A stretch of DNA of 64,000 nucleotides from Tanytarsus gracilentus. Its lineage: Eukaryota; Arthropoda; Insecta; Diptera; Chironomidae. The notes beneath the pieces were generated by a model. It was not told the DNA's origin and did no database searches. It saw nothing but the letters and a program-made list of their open reading frames with translations. A program made the position numbers and the translations under genes. The DNA is taken from the NCBI GenBank assembly GCA_038502055.1, contig JAXRKN010000039.1:3038001-3102000 (forward strand), in the 5' to 3' direction. Shown one piece after another: positions 52,445 to 64,000 of this stretch. Every line of letters starts with the position of its first letter. The first letter of the stretch is position 1.

Positions 52445-53269
52445 TTAATCGGGACGATAGATTGCAATTTTTTTAAGAAATTCTAGCAAAAGCACGTATT
52501 CTAACATCGAGTTCGAATTATTATCACAGTTCATTCGCTTTAGTGAAAAATGTAATCCTAATTTGTGATAGAGATTGTTCTCCCAATCCAGCAACTTATT
52601 TATTTGACTTTGAGTCTGAAAGAGAAAATTTAATTGTTAATAAAATAATTTGAAATTCAATTTCAACTGTCAGGTATTTTTTTAATGCGAGCATGACTCA
52701 TGTCATTCAAGTTTGTTCTCTTGATGAAAAATAGATGATGAATCATGGATGAAAACTCACCCTTTTATTTATGCATATGACGGGCCACATACTTAGACCG
52801 AGTGAGCAAAGGCAACAGCAGCATCCAAAGCACAACCTGAAAAATGAATGAAATTGCATAAAATACTCTATCAATATTATGCATGCAATGCATTGTAATA
52901 AATTAAATGTGTGTGCTTATGATGATGAAAGAGTGTACTCAATCGCATGGAACTCACCATTTAACATTTAAAGGTAAATTTTTCTTTAAAATCGAATTAA
53001 CTCGATTTAGTGTCGCTGAGAACTCTTCGGGTGCTATTTTTGATATGAGTTGGGGCGGAAATTCTGTGTTAAACCGATTCGACAGTCCAAAACTGAAACG
53101 AAGTTAAAAGAGTGAAAAATTCATGAATTTTCTTTGTTTTCTTTTCACATCACTCTTACATTGTAATTTCACCAACTCCACGAATAATTATCGGCTCAGC
53201 TGTCTCCGTGCTCTCAATTGGAACATCCTCTGATAAATCTTCGACATATATCGCGTCAAAATCCGTCAT
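52445..53269 (-). CDS. CHIC: Cysteine-rich hydrophobic (CHIC) domain protein
   Basis: Small membrane-associated protein of the CHIC1/CHIC2 family, which is palmitoylated on a cysteine string and found on plasma membrane and vesicles. Exons on the minus strand: 53269-53160, 53092-52958, 52836-52761, 52615-52445. Phases close, giving 163 aa, close to the family's usual 165. The N-terminus is MTDFDAIYVEDLSE, followed by the conserved GVGEITIFGLSNRF and PEEFSATLNRVNSILKKNLP. The cysteine string CFGCCCCLC (about residues 84-92) is followed by SMWPVICINKR, then LLDWENNLYHKLGLHF and the conserved C-terminal LLEFLKKIAIYRPD. The first ATG is used because the family always starts close to FDAIY. It is head-to-head with SCOC across 428 bp, so the two probably share a promoter region. 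Confidence 0.95.
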
Positions 53270-53697
53270 AATTCATGCACAGATTGGGATTAAAACTAAT
53301 TTTTACGTCGTTTTTCACTTTTTCTTTCCTCGCACAATTACAAAATAAACTTTCAACAATAAAAGTATACGCCGTATAGTAAAATGTGTACGTTTGAAAC
53401 GCTTCTTGTTGATTTTTTTCTCAATTTTTAGCTCTGGATTTTATTTTTTAACAATTCAATTGTTTTTCACCACGTGGCATGCTACCGTTAATTTTTAAAT
53501 TAAATTTAAATTTAACCTAAAGAAAATTAATTTAATAAAATTATCTCAAACTCTTCATTAAAAACGAGTACATTTTATGCTCAAAATATCCATCGGGCAC
53601 CACAAAAAATTGTTCATTTTCCTTCCCCTCTGTTAATTCTCATCACTTCTTAACATTTAAGAAAGTTTTTAAAAAAAACTTCAAAACATCCCTCAAA
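53270..53697. promoter_or_regulatory. Divergent promoter region between CHIC and SCOC
   Basis: The 428 bp between the two ATG codons must hold both transcription starts. It contains CACGTGG near 53472 (an E-box-like CACGTG core). Exact start sites cannot be read from sequence. Confidence 0.6.
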
Positions 53698-54206
53698 ATG
53701 TCGCAAGAACCAGTTCAATCAGAATTCAGTGCTTTCGACAATATTCCATCGATCGATGATGATGAGCAGAGTAAGTGAAAGAGAGTAGAAAGTAAAAGAA
53801 ATGAAAAATCAATTATTTTTTTACTCCCATAGATGTGGTTGAAGATGACTCCGTCAATAACTTGGGCAATGGCATGGGCTCGAAATCTATGGATTCGATA
53901 AACTCATATGGAAATGGACTGGATGACAATGATCAGGGAGATGATATTGAAAAGGCGAGATTAATTTCGCAAGTTTTAGAGCTACAGAATACTCTTGACG
54001 ATTTAAATCAGAGAGTGGATGGTGTTAAGGAGGAGAATTTGAGACTACGATCAGAGAATATGGTATGCGCTTAAATATTAATAAAGCAATAATTCAATGA
54101 ATAAAGTTAATTTTAGGTATTGGGACAATATATTGAAAATCTGATGTCAGCATCGTCAGTTTTCTCCAGTACCAGCCCTAGTAGCATGAATGTAAAGAAG
54201 AAGTAG
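53698..54206 (+). CDS. Scoc: Short coiled-coil protein (SCOC)
   Basis: Small Golgi-associated coiled-coil protein. In animals SCOC binds the GTPase ARL1 and takes part in Golgi traffic and autophagy control. Exons 53698-53770, 53833-54062, 54117-54206; phases close to give 130 aa. The first about 75 residues are acidic and Asn/Gly-rich (MSQEPVQSEFSAF). The family coiled coil follows: EKARLISQVLELQ, TLDDLNQRVDGVKEENLRL, then the highly conserved VLGQYIENLMSASSVF, ending NVKKK. Heptads with Leu/Val at a and d positions are visible from ARLISQVLELQ on. The start is the only ATG that keeps the acidic leader and lies just downstream of the CHIC divergent promoter. Confidence 0.95.
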
Positions 54207-55109
54207 ATCTGATCTGATGTTGAGCTTCATTTGACTGCTTTCTTCTTGCTTTTACCGCTTATTATTAATTAATGACACTAATTTAAAAAAGCTATATATA
54301 TATTTAAAAAGTATTTAAGGTGATTAATTTTAAAAAATTATTGATGACAATTATTGCAATTAAATATATGTTTAGAATATCATAAAGTAATTTCGAATAA
54401 AATATAATGCTTTAAAATGGTGAGTCTTTAATATTTAAAAATTATTTTATTAGTTTCAAAACTTTCAAATCCACCCACTCGTCACACAGAAAATAATTTT
54501 TTAACGTCTCCGAAAAATTCAAATTCGACTCTTAAACGCGCTTAATTTTTTCTCAAAAATTGTGAGCGCAAAAATTAAAAATATTTCAAGATAATTAACA
54601 TCTCACAGACCGCAAAAGTAATTGTTTATAATCATAACAGGTAATTAAAGCATAATTGCATCGAGTTAACACAATTAATCGCGTACTTTTGCTCTAAAAT
54701 TGAGATTTTTGTGATGACTCTTGTGGTCGGAGAGAATTTTTGTTATTTAGAGTTAGTGATAGTGGAAAATAAACATTCTAAAGACACTAAAGTGGCGTGC
54801 ATTAACAGAAAAGAATAAATAAATATTCGTCATAGGACTAAAGAAGGAAAATTAGCGTGAAATTCACATCTAAAAATTATAGTGCAAAGACGCTTTCTTT
54901 GAAAAAAGTACATCCATCATCGCTTGTAGCTTGTGTTCGTTCGAACCCCATTTTATATGTATTCGGGGTTTTTAACGAAGCAACATTGAATCGATGAATT
55001 ATTGCATGAGAATGCCTTTTAAGCGGGAAGTTCTTTTAGTTTTTAACTATTTTAATGTTCTTTTTAGTTTAATGAAAGCAGCGACGAATTGAGGAAATAA
55101 CCAAACACA
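54207..55109 (+). other. SCOC 3' UTR and woc 5' region
   Basis: A candidate AATAAA for SCOC is at 54396-54401, 190 nt after the stop. The rest is AT-rich and leads to the woc start. TTCTTTTTAG at about 55057-55067 could be the acceptor of a woc 5'-UTR intron. No other gene is seen. Confidence 0.5.
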
Positions 55110-58100
55110 ATGGATGAACCACATATACCGGCCACAAGTGAACCGAGCGACAGTGAAAAACGCAATATTGACAATGTCTCGGATGATGCATTGACTGGTG
55201 ATCAGCTGGACAAGCCTATGGAGGTCGATGATGCTTTTCCGAGTACGTCGAGCGCTAAAGAGACAATAACTGATGATCATTTTGAATCTAGCTCGGCAAA
55301 AGAAAGCGAAACAAAGGCAGCTGTTGAAGAAGCCGGTATTGCTGATGATGAGACGACTATAGCTGATATTACAGTAGCAGAGTCCGATCAGACAATCGAG
55401 CAAATTAATTTTGAAAAACAAAATGAGTCAATTGACGACACACTCAACTTTACCGAGAAATCCATCAATATCTCACAAGTTGATATTGACCATCAGCAGG
55501 ACGACTCAAATGATGCCTTTAATGCACTAAAACGCGACGAGATCGATGCACTTCATGAGGAATCAATTAAACAGGAGATGAAGGATGAAATTGAAAGCAA
55601 GTCCGAAGAAACACCAATGGAAACGGAGGAACCGATTGAGACATCCACAAAGTCACCATCTAACGATGATTCTCAAGTTCAGATTGTTGAAGACACGCCA
55701 AATGTTGATTTAACTGAAGACTATGCTGACACTCCTCCGGAGGAGCAGCCGCAAGAGAAAGAAAAAGAGGAAGTGACAACAGCTGAAAAATCAACAGGCG
55801 ATGATAAAGATGATAAAATCGACGGAGACATCCAGGAGTCATCAGCTCAAACTGACGGTGAAGTTATTGCTGAAAAGAGTCCACAAGAAGATACAAATGA
55901 AATATATGAAGATCTAAGAGCTAGTGAGGATATCGAAGACTCTGCCCAATCGCCAACTGAACCTAGTTCCGTTGAAAAACAACCCGAGGAAGCTGAAGCG
56001 GAAGCCGAAGATGAGGAAACTGAAACAACGAACGAAGGTATTTTCATTTATTTTAATATTTTTAAAATTACTCAAATAAAAAAATTTATAGGTGAAGGTA
56101 TGGATGAGAACGTTTGCTTGCTTGGCGATGCCGAGGAAAATAGAGAACTCACTGATGCCGATAAGGAGAGAGTTGTGCAATCACAAGAGATATCTGAGGA
56201 GGAAGAAAGTACCGAGGTGTCAGCGAGCGAAAAGGAATCGAATGAACCAACTGAAACAGCCGCACAAACTGATGAGATCATGGAAATTGATGACGACCCA
56301 GAAATACCTGAAACTGAAAAAGACATTGAGGAAGAACCAATATCTGAACTCGAGGAGATCGAAGAACCAGCAATTGATCAAACTGTGCCATTGAAAGAAA
56401 ATGAAATTCGGGAAATTCCTGAAAGTGAATTGGCCGACGAAACCTGCTTGAATTGTGAAAACAATACCAAGTGTCTTTATCGTTTGCTCGAGGAAAGTGG
56501 CGAAATTAAATTCCTTTGTTCGTACAACTGTATCAAAGATCATCGCGAAGACAATCCCGACAAATATTCACTGACTCAAAAAAAAGTTAACATCTACGAA
56601 ATTCCACCAGCCGAAAATATTTGCACAAAGTGCGGTGAAACTAAATCCTGCAAATATCATTATCGTGTCAGTGTATCGACAACTGTTACTAAAGAACCTC
56701 CACTTCCCGCGGAAGTTGTAGAAGGCGAGGAGCCGCCAATACCTCAAGAGCCAATCACTGAAACAATTCAGAGCATAGAAAGTAGGTATATTTGCGATGA
56801 CAATTGTCTTCGAGAAATTATCGGGCAAAATACTGAAAAATATATCGTGAAAGAAGTACAACGTCGATCGACACGAGTTCGTGAGACCACAAAGAGCTCT
56901 ATACCTCAAGAGGCAGAGCCAGAAATTCCCAAAATTGTCGCTCGTTCCGATGCTGATGTTGAAGCCGCTCGAGTTGATCGAGATGAAAGTTTCATTCGGC
57001 GATGTACTCACTGCTGTTTAGTTATCAATTTCGGCAGCAAAACCATTCAGTGGGAGGCACTCGATTTTTGCAATGAAAAGTGCTTGGGACAATATCAGAA
57101 TCTTATTGGTGCTGCTTGTGTTCAGTGCAATGAGGTGGTATCGCTCGCTAGTATCGGGAAGCTCTGTGTTCGTTTTGGCTTTGAGCTTAAACAATTCTGT
57201 ACAACAAAGTGTTTGGATGAATTTAAAAAGACCCTCAAGCAATGTGCTTTGTGTCAGCGCGATTTGACTGGCGAGGAAAATGTCGTGCTTGCACAAGTCG
57301 GTGAGAAGAAAATTTATCGTGATTTCTGCAATCAACAATGCTTAAATAAGTACGAGTTCATCATCAATCCAAATAAGAAGAAACAGCCTCCGTACGTTTG
57401 CTCAGTTTGCAATCACAAGAAACCTGTCAAAATTGAGGTGATTATTGATGGTGGCAATCATTGCTTTTGTTCAAATCCCTGCTACTCGGCATTCAAATTC
57501 GTCAATAATGTGGCACCAGATCAATGTGATATGTGCGAAAAGTATTTTGAGCGCAAATCAAACGACGCTCATACAATCTACAACGGCACAGAATCAAAAA
57601 TTTTCTGCTCACAAATCTGTCAGAATCTTTTCGTCTGTAAATTCCGAGAAATTTGGCAGTGCAACTGGTGTAAAGTGAGCAAATATAATTTCGACATGAT
57701 TCAATGTAACTTTGGAAATATCCGAATGTGTTCTCTCAACTGCTTATCGCTCTCGGAGGTATCGCTGAATGCACTCTCTCAGAAACGCAGCAAATGCGCA
57801 CATTGCAAGCTCCTCAAGCAGCCACAATATCATCTCACCATGTCCGATTCCACGATCAGGCAATTCTGTACCTATCAATGTGCCATCGGCTATCAGGGAC
57901 AGTTTAGAAATGCTGATTTCTCAGACGTTGTACCGGCAGGAACGGCTAAAAGAATCAAACCTTCAATGGCGGCCATTGAGCAAGCGAAAAAAGCTCCCGT
58001 TCCCGTTATTGCTAATGTGCAGTCTTTGAGTTCCGGAAGAAGAATGCGAGGACCATACAATCCTGTTCTTAACCGTCCTCGATCACCAATACCCGTTCCT

Positions 58101-60278
58101 GAGCTCACTGTTCAACTCGAACGTCTCTCCGACCTTCCCACGAGAGTAAAAGTCCACGGAACTGGCAGTGGTTCAAGCTGGACACCCATTTCATCAACAG
58201 CTCGAGCAACTACACCTCCAACACGAGTCGAGCACAAGACTCAAGTCGTTACAATTCCAGCACTTCCGACACAAGTAAGAGAAATTTATTTTTCTTTCAC
58301 ACTGTTTAACTAAATTAATTATTTTATTTAGGTCTCAAATAAGTCAACAATGTGCAAAGCAATCACTTTAAATAAGGCAATTCATGCAGTGCCAAATACA
58401 TGCGATGCCGAGTGTCAAACTGAAGATTTCTTGGAAAAGACGATCATTTTACCGATTCCCGTTCCAATTTATATACCTCAACCGATGTATATGTATAACA
58501 TGCCGACACCTATCCCCGTGCCCATTCCAATTCCAATTCCAGTGCCAGTTTTCATTCCGACAACTCGAAATTCGGCGAGTGGCATTATGAAGGAAATCAA
58601 AAAGATTCAAGATAAAATGCCAACTGATCCGTATGAAGCTGAACTTCTCATGATGGCCGAAATGGTTGCGGGCGATCGCAAGCGAGAGCAAACGGACTCT
58701 GATTCCGAGGAGGAGAATGAAATGGAATATGGCGAAGGCATCGAGAATAATGCATCGTTTAATGAGGATTTGGTACAAATGGCATTTAAGATGGCATCTG
58801 GTAATGACTTTGATGACCCTCCAGTTGATCTTGAGAATGAAATGACGGCAAATACAATCTCACAAAATGCACATGGCTACGATGAAATGGATCCACAAGC
58901 TCTCCATCACCATCAACTCCTTCTCTTACATCAACAGCAGCAAAGAGCGGCTGATATGCAGCGTAATCGAAAGAGAATGCCAGCACCTGTCAAGAGTCAG
59001 AATAATACACGCAATAGTACACCCAACAAGAGGATTAAACGTGAAATGGAAGTGATGCAGCCTGAGATGCCTCGTGAACCAACCGAGAAACCAGACGCAA
59101 ATATGTGCTTAAAATTCACTTTCGGCGTGAATGCATGGAAACAGTGGGTTGCAACTAAAAATGCAGATCTTGAAAAGTCATCAATACGTAGAAAGCCCAT
59201 CAAGTCAGAAATTCTTCAGCTCACCGCCGATGAACTCAATTATTCATTGTGCATGTTCGTCAAGGAAGTCCGTAAGCCCAATGGCAGTGAATATGCACCG
59301 GACACAATTTACTATCTCGTTCTCGGTGAGTTTCTCTTTATTCAAATATTAAATAAATTTTTATTGAATTTTAAATTATTTTTTAAGGTATTCAACAATA
59401 TTTATACGAGAATGGAAGAATTGACAACATCTTTACCGATCGTTACTATGAGCAATTTACCGACTGTCTCGATGAGGTCGCTAAGAAATTCTCAGTACTC
59501 TACAATGATTCTCGTGAGTTCCTGTAATGTTTAACATTTTGCTCATTTCTATAATTTAAATTATTTCAAATATTAGAATACATTGTCACTCGAGTCGAAG
59601 AGGAACATTTATGGGAGTGCAAGCAGCTCGGCGCTCACTCACCTCATGTACTACTCAGTACTTTGATGTTCTTCAATACCAAGCACTTTAATTTGGTGGT
59701 AAGTTTAAATCTACCTTAATTATAATTTAAATTTTAAAACAAACTCTAATTTAGACGGTTGACGAGCACATGGAACTGTCATTCTCGCACATCATGAAAC
59801 ACTGGAAGCGCAATCCTAATCAGCCGGGAGCAGCCAAATTGCCGGGATCTCGAAACGTTCTTTTGAGATTTTATCCTCCACAGTCATCCCTTGGTAATTT
59901 ATATTCATTTAATTAAAGAAATTGTCTGATTTTTTAAAACATTCTTTAGAAGCGAATTCACGAAAGAAAAAGGTCTATGAGCAGCAAGAGAATGAGGAAA
60001 ATCCATTACGTTGTCCCGTGAAACTTTACGAATTCTACTTATCAAAATGGTAAAAAATCATTAAATTTAAATTTAAACATTTTAATTAATTCAACAATTT
60101 TAGTCCCGAAAGCGTCAAGACACGCAATGATGTATTTTATCTTCAACCCGAACGATCATGTGTGCCCGACTCGCCCGTTTGGTATTCTACGCAAGCTCTG
60201 AGTCGTGAGGCACTCAGCAAGATGTTGCATCGCGTTAAGATGGTCAAGGAAATTAATATCGCTCTATTGACTAGTTAA
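55110..60278 (+). CDS. woc: Woc, MYM-type zinc-finger chromatin protein (ZMYM2/3/4-like)
   Basis: Nuclear chromatin protein. In Drosophila without children is needed for ecdysteroid synthesis, transcription and telomere capping. Exons 55110-56037, 56092-58274, 58332-59325, 59388-59513, 59577-59698, 59755-59893, 59950-60049, 60104-60278; phases close to give 1588 aa. Residues 1 to about 420 are acidic and Ser/Thr/Glu-rich. From about 425 to 905 there are nine MYM-like CxxC...FC...C modules (such as CLNCENNTKC, RCTHCCLVINFG, QCALCQRDLTG, QCDMCEKYF, KCAHCKLL). Next is a Pro-rich PIPVP tract (about 1078-1115), an acidic linker with a His/Gln run, then the conserved C-terminal ZMYM/QRICH1-type domain (about 1292-1588: FTFGVNAWKQWV, DTIYYLVLGIQQYLYENGR, LLSTLMFFNTKHFNL, PVKLYEFYLSKCPE). 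The start is the first ATG (CACAATGG). Intron 1 is 54 nt with no stop, so its retention is in frame. Confidence 0.94.
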
Positions 60279-60470
60279 ACAATGAAAATTTAATCAAACT
60301 CATCACAAATAACTCAATTTTAAAAAGCGGTACATTGAAGTCCACACTTAGTTTTAAGTCTCATTGAATTACAATTTTTCATTCAGTATAACATACTTTA
60401 AATTGCATTAAATTTGCCAAGGTTTATGTGGACAATTTTAAGATTAATTTGATAGTCAACGAAAGTTGTA

Positions 60471-60580
60471 AATAAAAAAAAATTTAAGCACTTTAAAATT
60501 CAATTTAATTTCTACAAATTTCAATTTTAATTTAATCAACAAAACTAGAAAATAATTGAAGTTTGATGTTGTAAAATAAA
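60471..60580 (+). terminator. Candidate polyadenylation signals of woc
   Basis: AATAAA at 60471-60476 and again at 60575-60580, about 190-300 nt after the woc stop and before the convergent mRpL19. Confidence 0.5.
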
Positions 60581-60701
60581 AGAGAGTATCAGCATAGACT
60601 TAAGGCACGCAAGATTTATCAGTTAATGAACTAGAATTATTGTCGATGTAAAAAAAATATGACATTAAAAATAAATGAAATGAACTAAAATCAATTATTT
60701 T

Positions 60702-60707
60702 TTTATT
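60702..60707 (-). terminator. Candidate polyadenylation signal of mRpL19
   Basis: AATAAA on the minus strand 34 nt beyond the mRpL19 stop codon, in the 460-bp tail-to-tail gap with woc. Confidence 0.55.
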
Positions 60708-60740
60708 CTCTAAAATCTTTAATGTAATTTACAAAAATGC

Positions 60741-61906
60741 TTATGCAATGTTGCTGGGCTTTTTAATTGTTCTCCTCGCACCCAATTTAGCCTTCATCTT
60801 ATGTTCTTCACTAATGCTATTAACACGATCGAATATTTCTGTGAAAATTTTAGACTGTTCTTCCTCCGAAATGGTTCTTCGATATTCCTTCATGAGGTCA
60901 TATTTCTCCCAGGGTGTCGCGTGACGAGGATTTTGCTTTTTCCTCCACCAATTGAGATGATGATCGAGTTCCTCAACGCCTTTTAAATTTTGTCGCTCCC
61001 ACTTTTGGAACCATGGGAATGGCTTCATTTTGACGATTGTTTCATTTACGGGCACAGGAGCGCCTTCGGCGTGAATTTCAGGCTCCATGTTCAAATCAAT
61101 TGTGCTGTATTCAGGATGAGCATCCCTCAAGTAAATTAATTTGCCATCGAGTCGCTTTTCAAGCTTAAGAACTTCAATTTTTTGTAGTGCCGGATCGTAG
61201 AGATTGTACGTAACTTCCACTCCCTGATTATCAATGACATTTCTCACGGCAAATGTTGCATCAAGCATTGCATTACTTCTCTCAATGCAGATTCCGACGA
61301 ATCTATTGCTTTTTCCTTGCGAGTGAGGTTCAGAAATTGTGACAGCAATAATTGAGCCGACATAGAATTCAGGGATGTGAATAACTTTTCGCCGTTCCAG
61401 CATATCTTTACGCATGAGCTTCTCGAGAACTGGATTTCTCAATCGCATATCTGGATTTGGCAGGAACTCATTGTACTTGTGTTTAAAGTCCGCTGGAATT
61501 TTCTTATTCACTCTTCGGAGGTTCTTGATATTATCGAGTTGAAACTCCTTGGCTGTGTCAATGTAGTTGTGTCTCTCGAAGTAAAAGCGAGGTAGAATTA
61601 CTAAAAAAAATCAATTTTATTAGTTTCTGGATCTTTGGAATTGTAACTTAGAGCTATTTAAATTGTTAAATTTGTAGAGAATTTATGTTCTATTTATGTA
61701 TAGAATTTTACAATAATTATGCGTATTATTAGCAATCCACATTTTTTTCATCGAGAAAACAAAATAATTATTTATTTTTTTAAGTAAATTCAACAAATTT
61801 TGCTCAACTTCACTTCATTTTTACTATTCACATTAAGCTAATTAAGAATTAATGACTTACACTGTGTATTTGCACCACAATTTTTTACAAATATTGTCCG
61901 CAACAT
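60741..61906 (-). CDS. mRpL19: Mitochondrial large-subunit ribosomal protein bL19m
   Basis: Component of the mitochondrial 39S ribosomal subunit, encoded in the nucleus and imported. Exons on the minus strand 61906-61861 (46 nt) and 61600-60741; the phase-1 junction (CAG T|TA ATT) closes, giving 301 aa. The first exon (MLRTIFVKNCGANTQ) is short, basic and lacks acidic residues, fitting a mitochondrial presequence. Conserved L19 features follow: LEKLMRKDMLERRKVIHIP, EFYVGSIIAVTIS, GICIERSNAMLDATFAVRN, GVEVTYNLYDPALQKIEVLK, LRDAHPEYST, and the metazoan C-terminal extension with KPFPWFQKWERQNLKG. The inner ATG at 61511 is not used because upstream residues (LPRFYFERHNYIDTAKEF) are in frame and family-like. 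It is convergent with woc and divergent from TfIIA-L. Confidence 0.95.
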
Positions 61907-62058
61907 ATTTTTAATTTTAATTCACAATTCTCGCTTGTGTTTTACCCCTGTCGAAGGGGACGTAACTTATAAAATTCAAATTCAAGAAAATAGAGACATC
62001 AAAAATTAATTTATTAAATTCGGTGTTATTGGAAGTATTCTATTGAAAATTAGTAAGG
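61907..62058. promoter_or_regulatory. Divergent promoter between mRpL19 and TfIIA-L
   Basis: Only 152 bp separate the two ATG codons, so the genes must share a bidirectional promoter. It contains CGAAGGGGACGTAAC (61951-61965), a near copy of the GGGTTACG...CCCTT motif found upstream of both Irk genes. Confidence 0.65.
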
Positions 62059-64000
62059 ATGACTCAGACCTCAGCAGCAACGTCTGTGGTAAGTTAAAGT
62101 TGAGGCTGAAAAATGCTCTGGATGAGAAGAAAATGAATAGAAAAAAATTGAAAATATGCTCGCTGTTCTCTTGTTCTCTTTACAAAATAATAATTAACAG
62201 ATTGAAGCATTTTAAGGGCTTTTAAGCATATCTTAAATGAATTAATTACAATGAATCAATTAGAGTCAGAAAAATACTATAAAAATAATCAACGCTACTC
62301 ACAACTGGATGTTTACTGGATCTTTTTTTATCATTCTAGCTCAAACTATATCAACTGGTGATTGAGGATGTGGTTGCGAATGTCCGCGATGCCTTTCTCG
62401 ACGAGGGTGTCGATGAACAAGTGTTGCAAGAAATGAAACAAATTTGGACAAATCGCCTATTGGCGAGCAAAGCAGTCGAAATTACGCCGGAACCATCTGT
62501 GCCCAATTCGGGACAGCCTGCGATCCTCTCAAACAACCCAAAAGTAAGCGCTTCTTGTGTAAGATTATTGAACGAAAGAACAATAGCGATGATTGACAGT
62601 TCATGCATTTTTTAAGACATCATGAATGCTTTATTTCACATTTCTAGCACTTTTTATATAAAGTGTGTGTGTGTGTGTGAGTGAGTTACTTGCTTTAATC
62701 CTTCTATTAAAGTGTATTTGCCTCAAATTTCATGCCTTAATTCATTACCTTAAATAATAATATAATTACATGCATATATAAAAATAATGAAGGCCTCTTG
62801 ACAATCAAAGGTATTTTCCACTTCACTCTCGATTATTTTTCTTAATTTTCTTTTTGCTCTCATTTATATATTAATTAAATAAATAGAGATATTTTTTTAT
62901 GTTTAAAGAGCACAATTTCTTTTTACAAACAATCGATTGCTTTCATTAATTAACAAAACTTTTCTCCTTCCCCCGACAAACTAAAAAAGACAAATGGAAC
63001 AAAGTCTAAAAAGGCAATGACATCTGAGCAAAAGAACATTGGAAACTCGTTAAATGGAAATGCGAAAATTCCTCCTTTGACCGCTACAACGACGGCATTG
63101 TCAAAGGGTAATGTGCAGGCCACAAAAGCTCATCAACCACCACAACAGCCAGCGATTAAAACGGAGCCAGGTCAAGCATCACAATCGACATTAATGGCAG
63201 CGTCGTCGAGTTCGACAACACATAACGGTCCACCCGCACTTCAACAAACGACTTTAGACCCAAATAAGCTCATACCAATTCAAATTACCCTTCCACCACA
63301 ACCCAACGAAACTGAAAATCGTGTCTTGACGATTAAAGTGCCCGCACGAGCGATTCAAGAAAACCAATTGCAGCAGGTCATCACAGGGGAAATTATCACC
63401 TCAATTATGCCACTACAACCGAGCGTTGCGTCCGCTGTCTTGCAACAACATGTCACATCGGTTCTCAACAACATGTACGCTAAAAGTGAGTTGCAACAAT
63501 AGTAGTAAGCTTTTTACTAAACAATTTTATCGCTTAGATCCCATCAAAGTGAGTCGGCAACTCGATGGAACTGCCGGTGACTCATCAGATGATGATGGAA
63601 GTGACATTAGCGATGATCAGTGAGTGCTAACTCTTCGAGTTTTAATTAGAACAATTATGAATTTAATTATTTGCGTTTAGTTACGATGATATGGATGACG
63701 ACGATATAAATAAAGACGATGATGCCTCAGACTTAGAGCATGCCGAAGGTGGCGCCGAGGAGGAACCTCTCAATTCTGAAGATGACGTGACTGACGAGGA
63801 TGCAGCGGATCTCTTCGAGACAGAAAATGTTGTTGTGTGTCAATACGATAAGGTGAGATTGCAATCATAATTTAATTACCGCTAATTTATAATTTATAAT
63901 TTTTTTAAAGATCAACCGCTCGCGTAATAAATGGAAATTCTACCTGAAGGACGGAATTATGAGTCTGGGCGGTAAAGACTATGTCTTTCAGAAGTCGAAC
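62059..64000 (+). CDS. TfIIA-L: Transcription factor IIA large subunit (alpha/beta precursor), 3' end cut by window
   Basis: Basal transcription factor that binds TBP-TATA complexes; the precursor is cleaved into alpha and beta. Exons 62059-62088, 62340-62543, 62990-63485, 63538-63619, 63681-63852, 63911 to beyond 64000; 358 codons so far, all phases closing. The N-terminal four-helix-bundle part begins LKLYQLVIEDVVANVRDAF and continues DEGVDEQVLQEMKQIW. A Gln/Pro/Thr-rich linker follows, with PNKLIPIQITLPPQP and RVLTIKVPARAIQ. Then come the Taspase1-type site QLDG (about residues 251-254), a long acidic Asp/Glu tract, and the conserved beta-barrel segment EEEPLNSEDDVTDED, ETENVVVCQYDKINRSRNKWKF, LKDGIMSLGGKDYVFQKSN. 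By comparison with the family only a handful of residues (usually ending DAEW) are missing. The acceptor at 62989 is inferred from frame. Confidence 0.95.
62665..62680. repeat. (GT)n microsatellite in TfIIA-L intron 2
   Basis: About eight GT units (AAAGTGTGTGTG...), followed by GAGTGAGT, inside the 446-nt intron between exons 2 and 3. Confidence 0.8.

Overview
The window is eukaryotic, most likely a lower dipteran insect such as a midge or other nematoceran. The evidence is AT-rich DNA (estimated by eye), GT-AG introns that are mostly 50-120 nt in the compact genes, dipteran-type genes (woc, TfIIA-L, mRpL19, two Irk channels) and insect-like retroposon remnants. The order is an inference; the species cannot be told from the sequence alone.

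Region 1 (1 to about 26.9 kb) is a long stretch with no coding gene I can support. It holds two clear mobile elements: a 1.7 kb TA-flanked foldback-like DNA element (1970-3682), built of repeated GAGTTCAA/TTGAACTC words and containing a 68-bp-period array and a tRNA-like sequence, and a 1.26 kb LINE-type retroposon (19157-20417, minus strand) with a (GATT)5 tail and a perfect 22-bp target-site duplication.

Region 2 (27.0-50.5 kb) holds two inward-rectifier potassium channel (Kir/Irk) genes in tandem, both on the minus strand. I rebuilt both exon by exon and every phase closes: 479 aa for the first, 546 aa for the second. Each also has a second candidate first coding exon with a compatible phase-2 donor. 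The first gene uses a 26-nt microexon. The second splits its pore-lining M2 helix over three consecutive exons of 28, 25 and 22 nt. A run of 120 uninterrupted A lies just upstream of one first exon of the first gene.

Region 3 (52.1-64 kb) is gene-dense. It holds CHIC (minus) and SCOC (plus) in a head-to-head pair; woc, an MYM zinc-finger chromatin protein (plus); mRpL19 (minus), tail-to-tail with woc; and TfIIA-L (plus), head-to-head with mRpL19 and running off the right edge before its stop codon. These look like housekeeping genes for Golgi and membrane traffic, chromatin and telomeres, mitochondrial translation and basal transcription, arranged as divergent and convergent neighbours.
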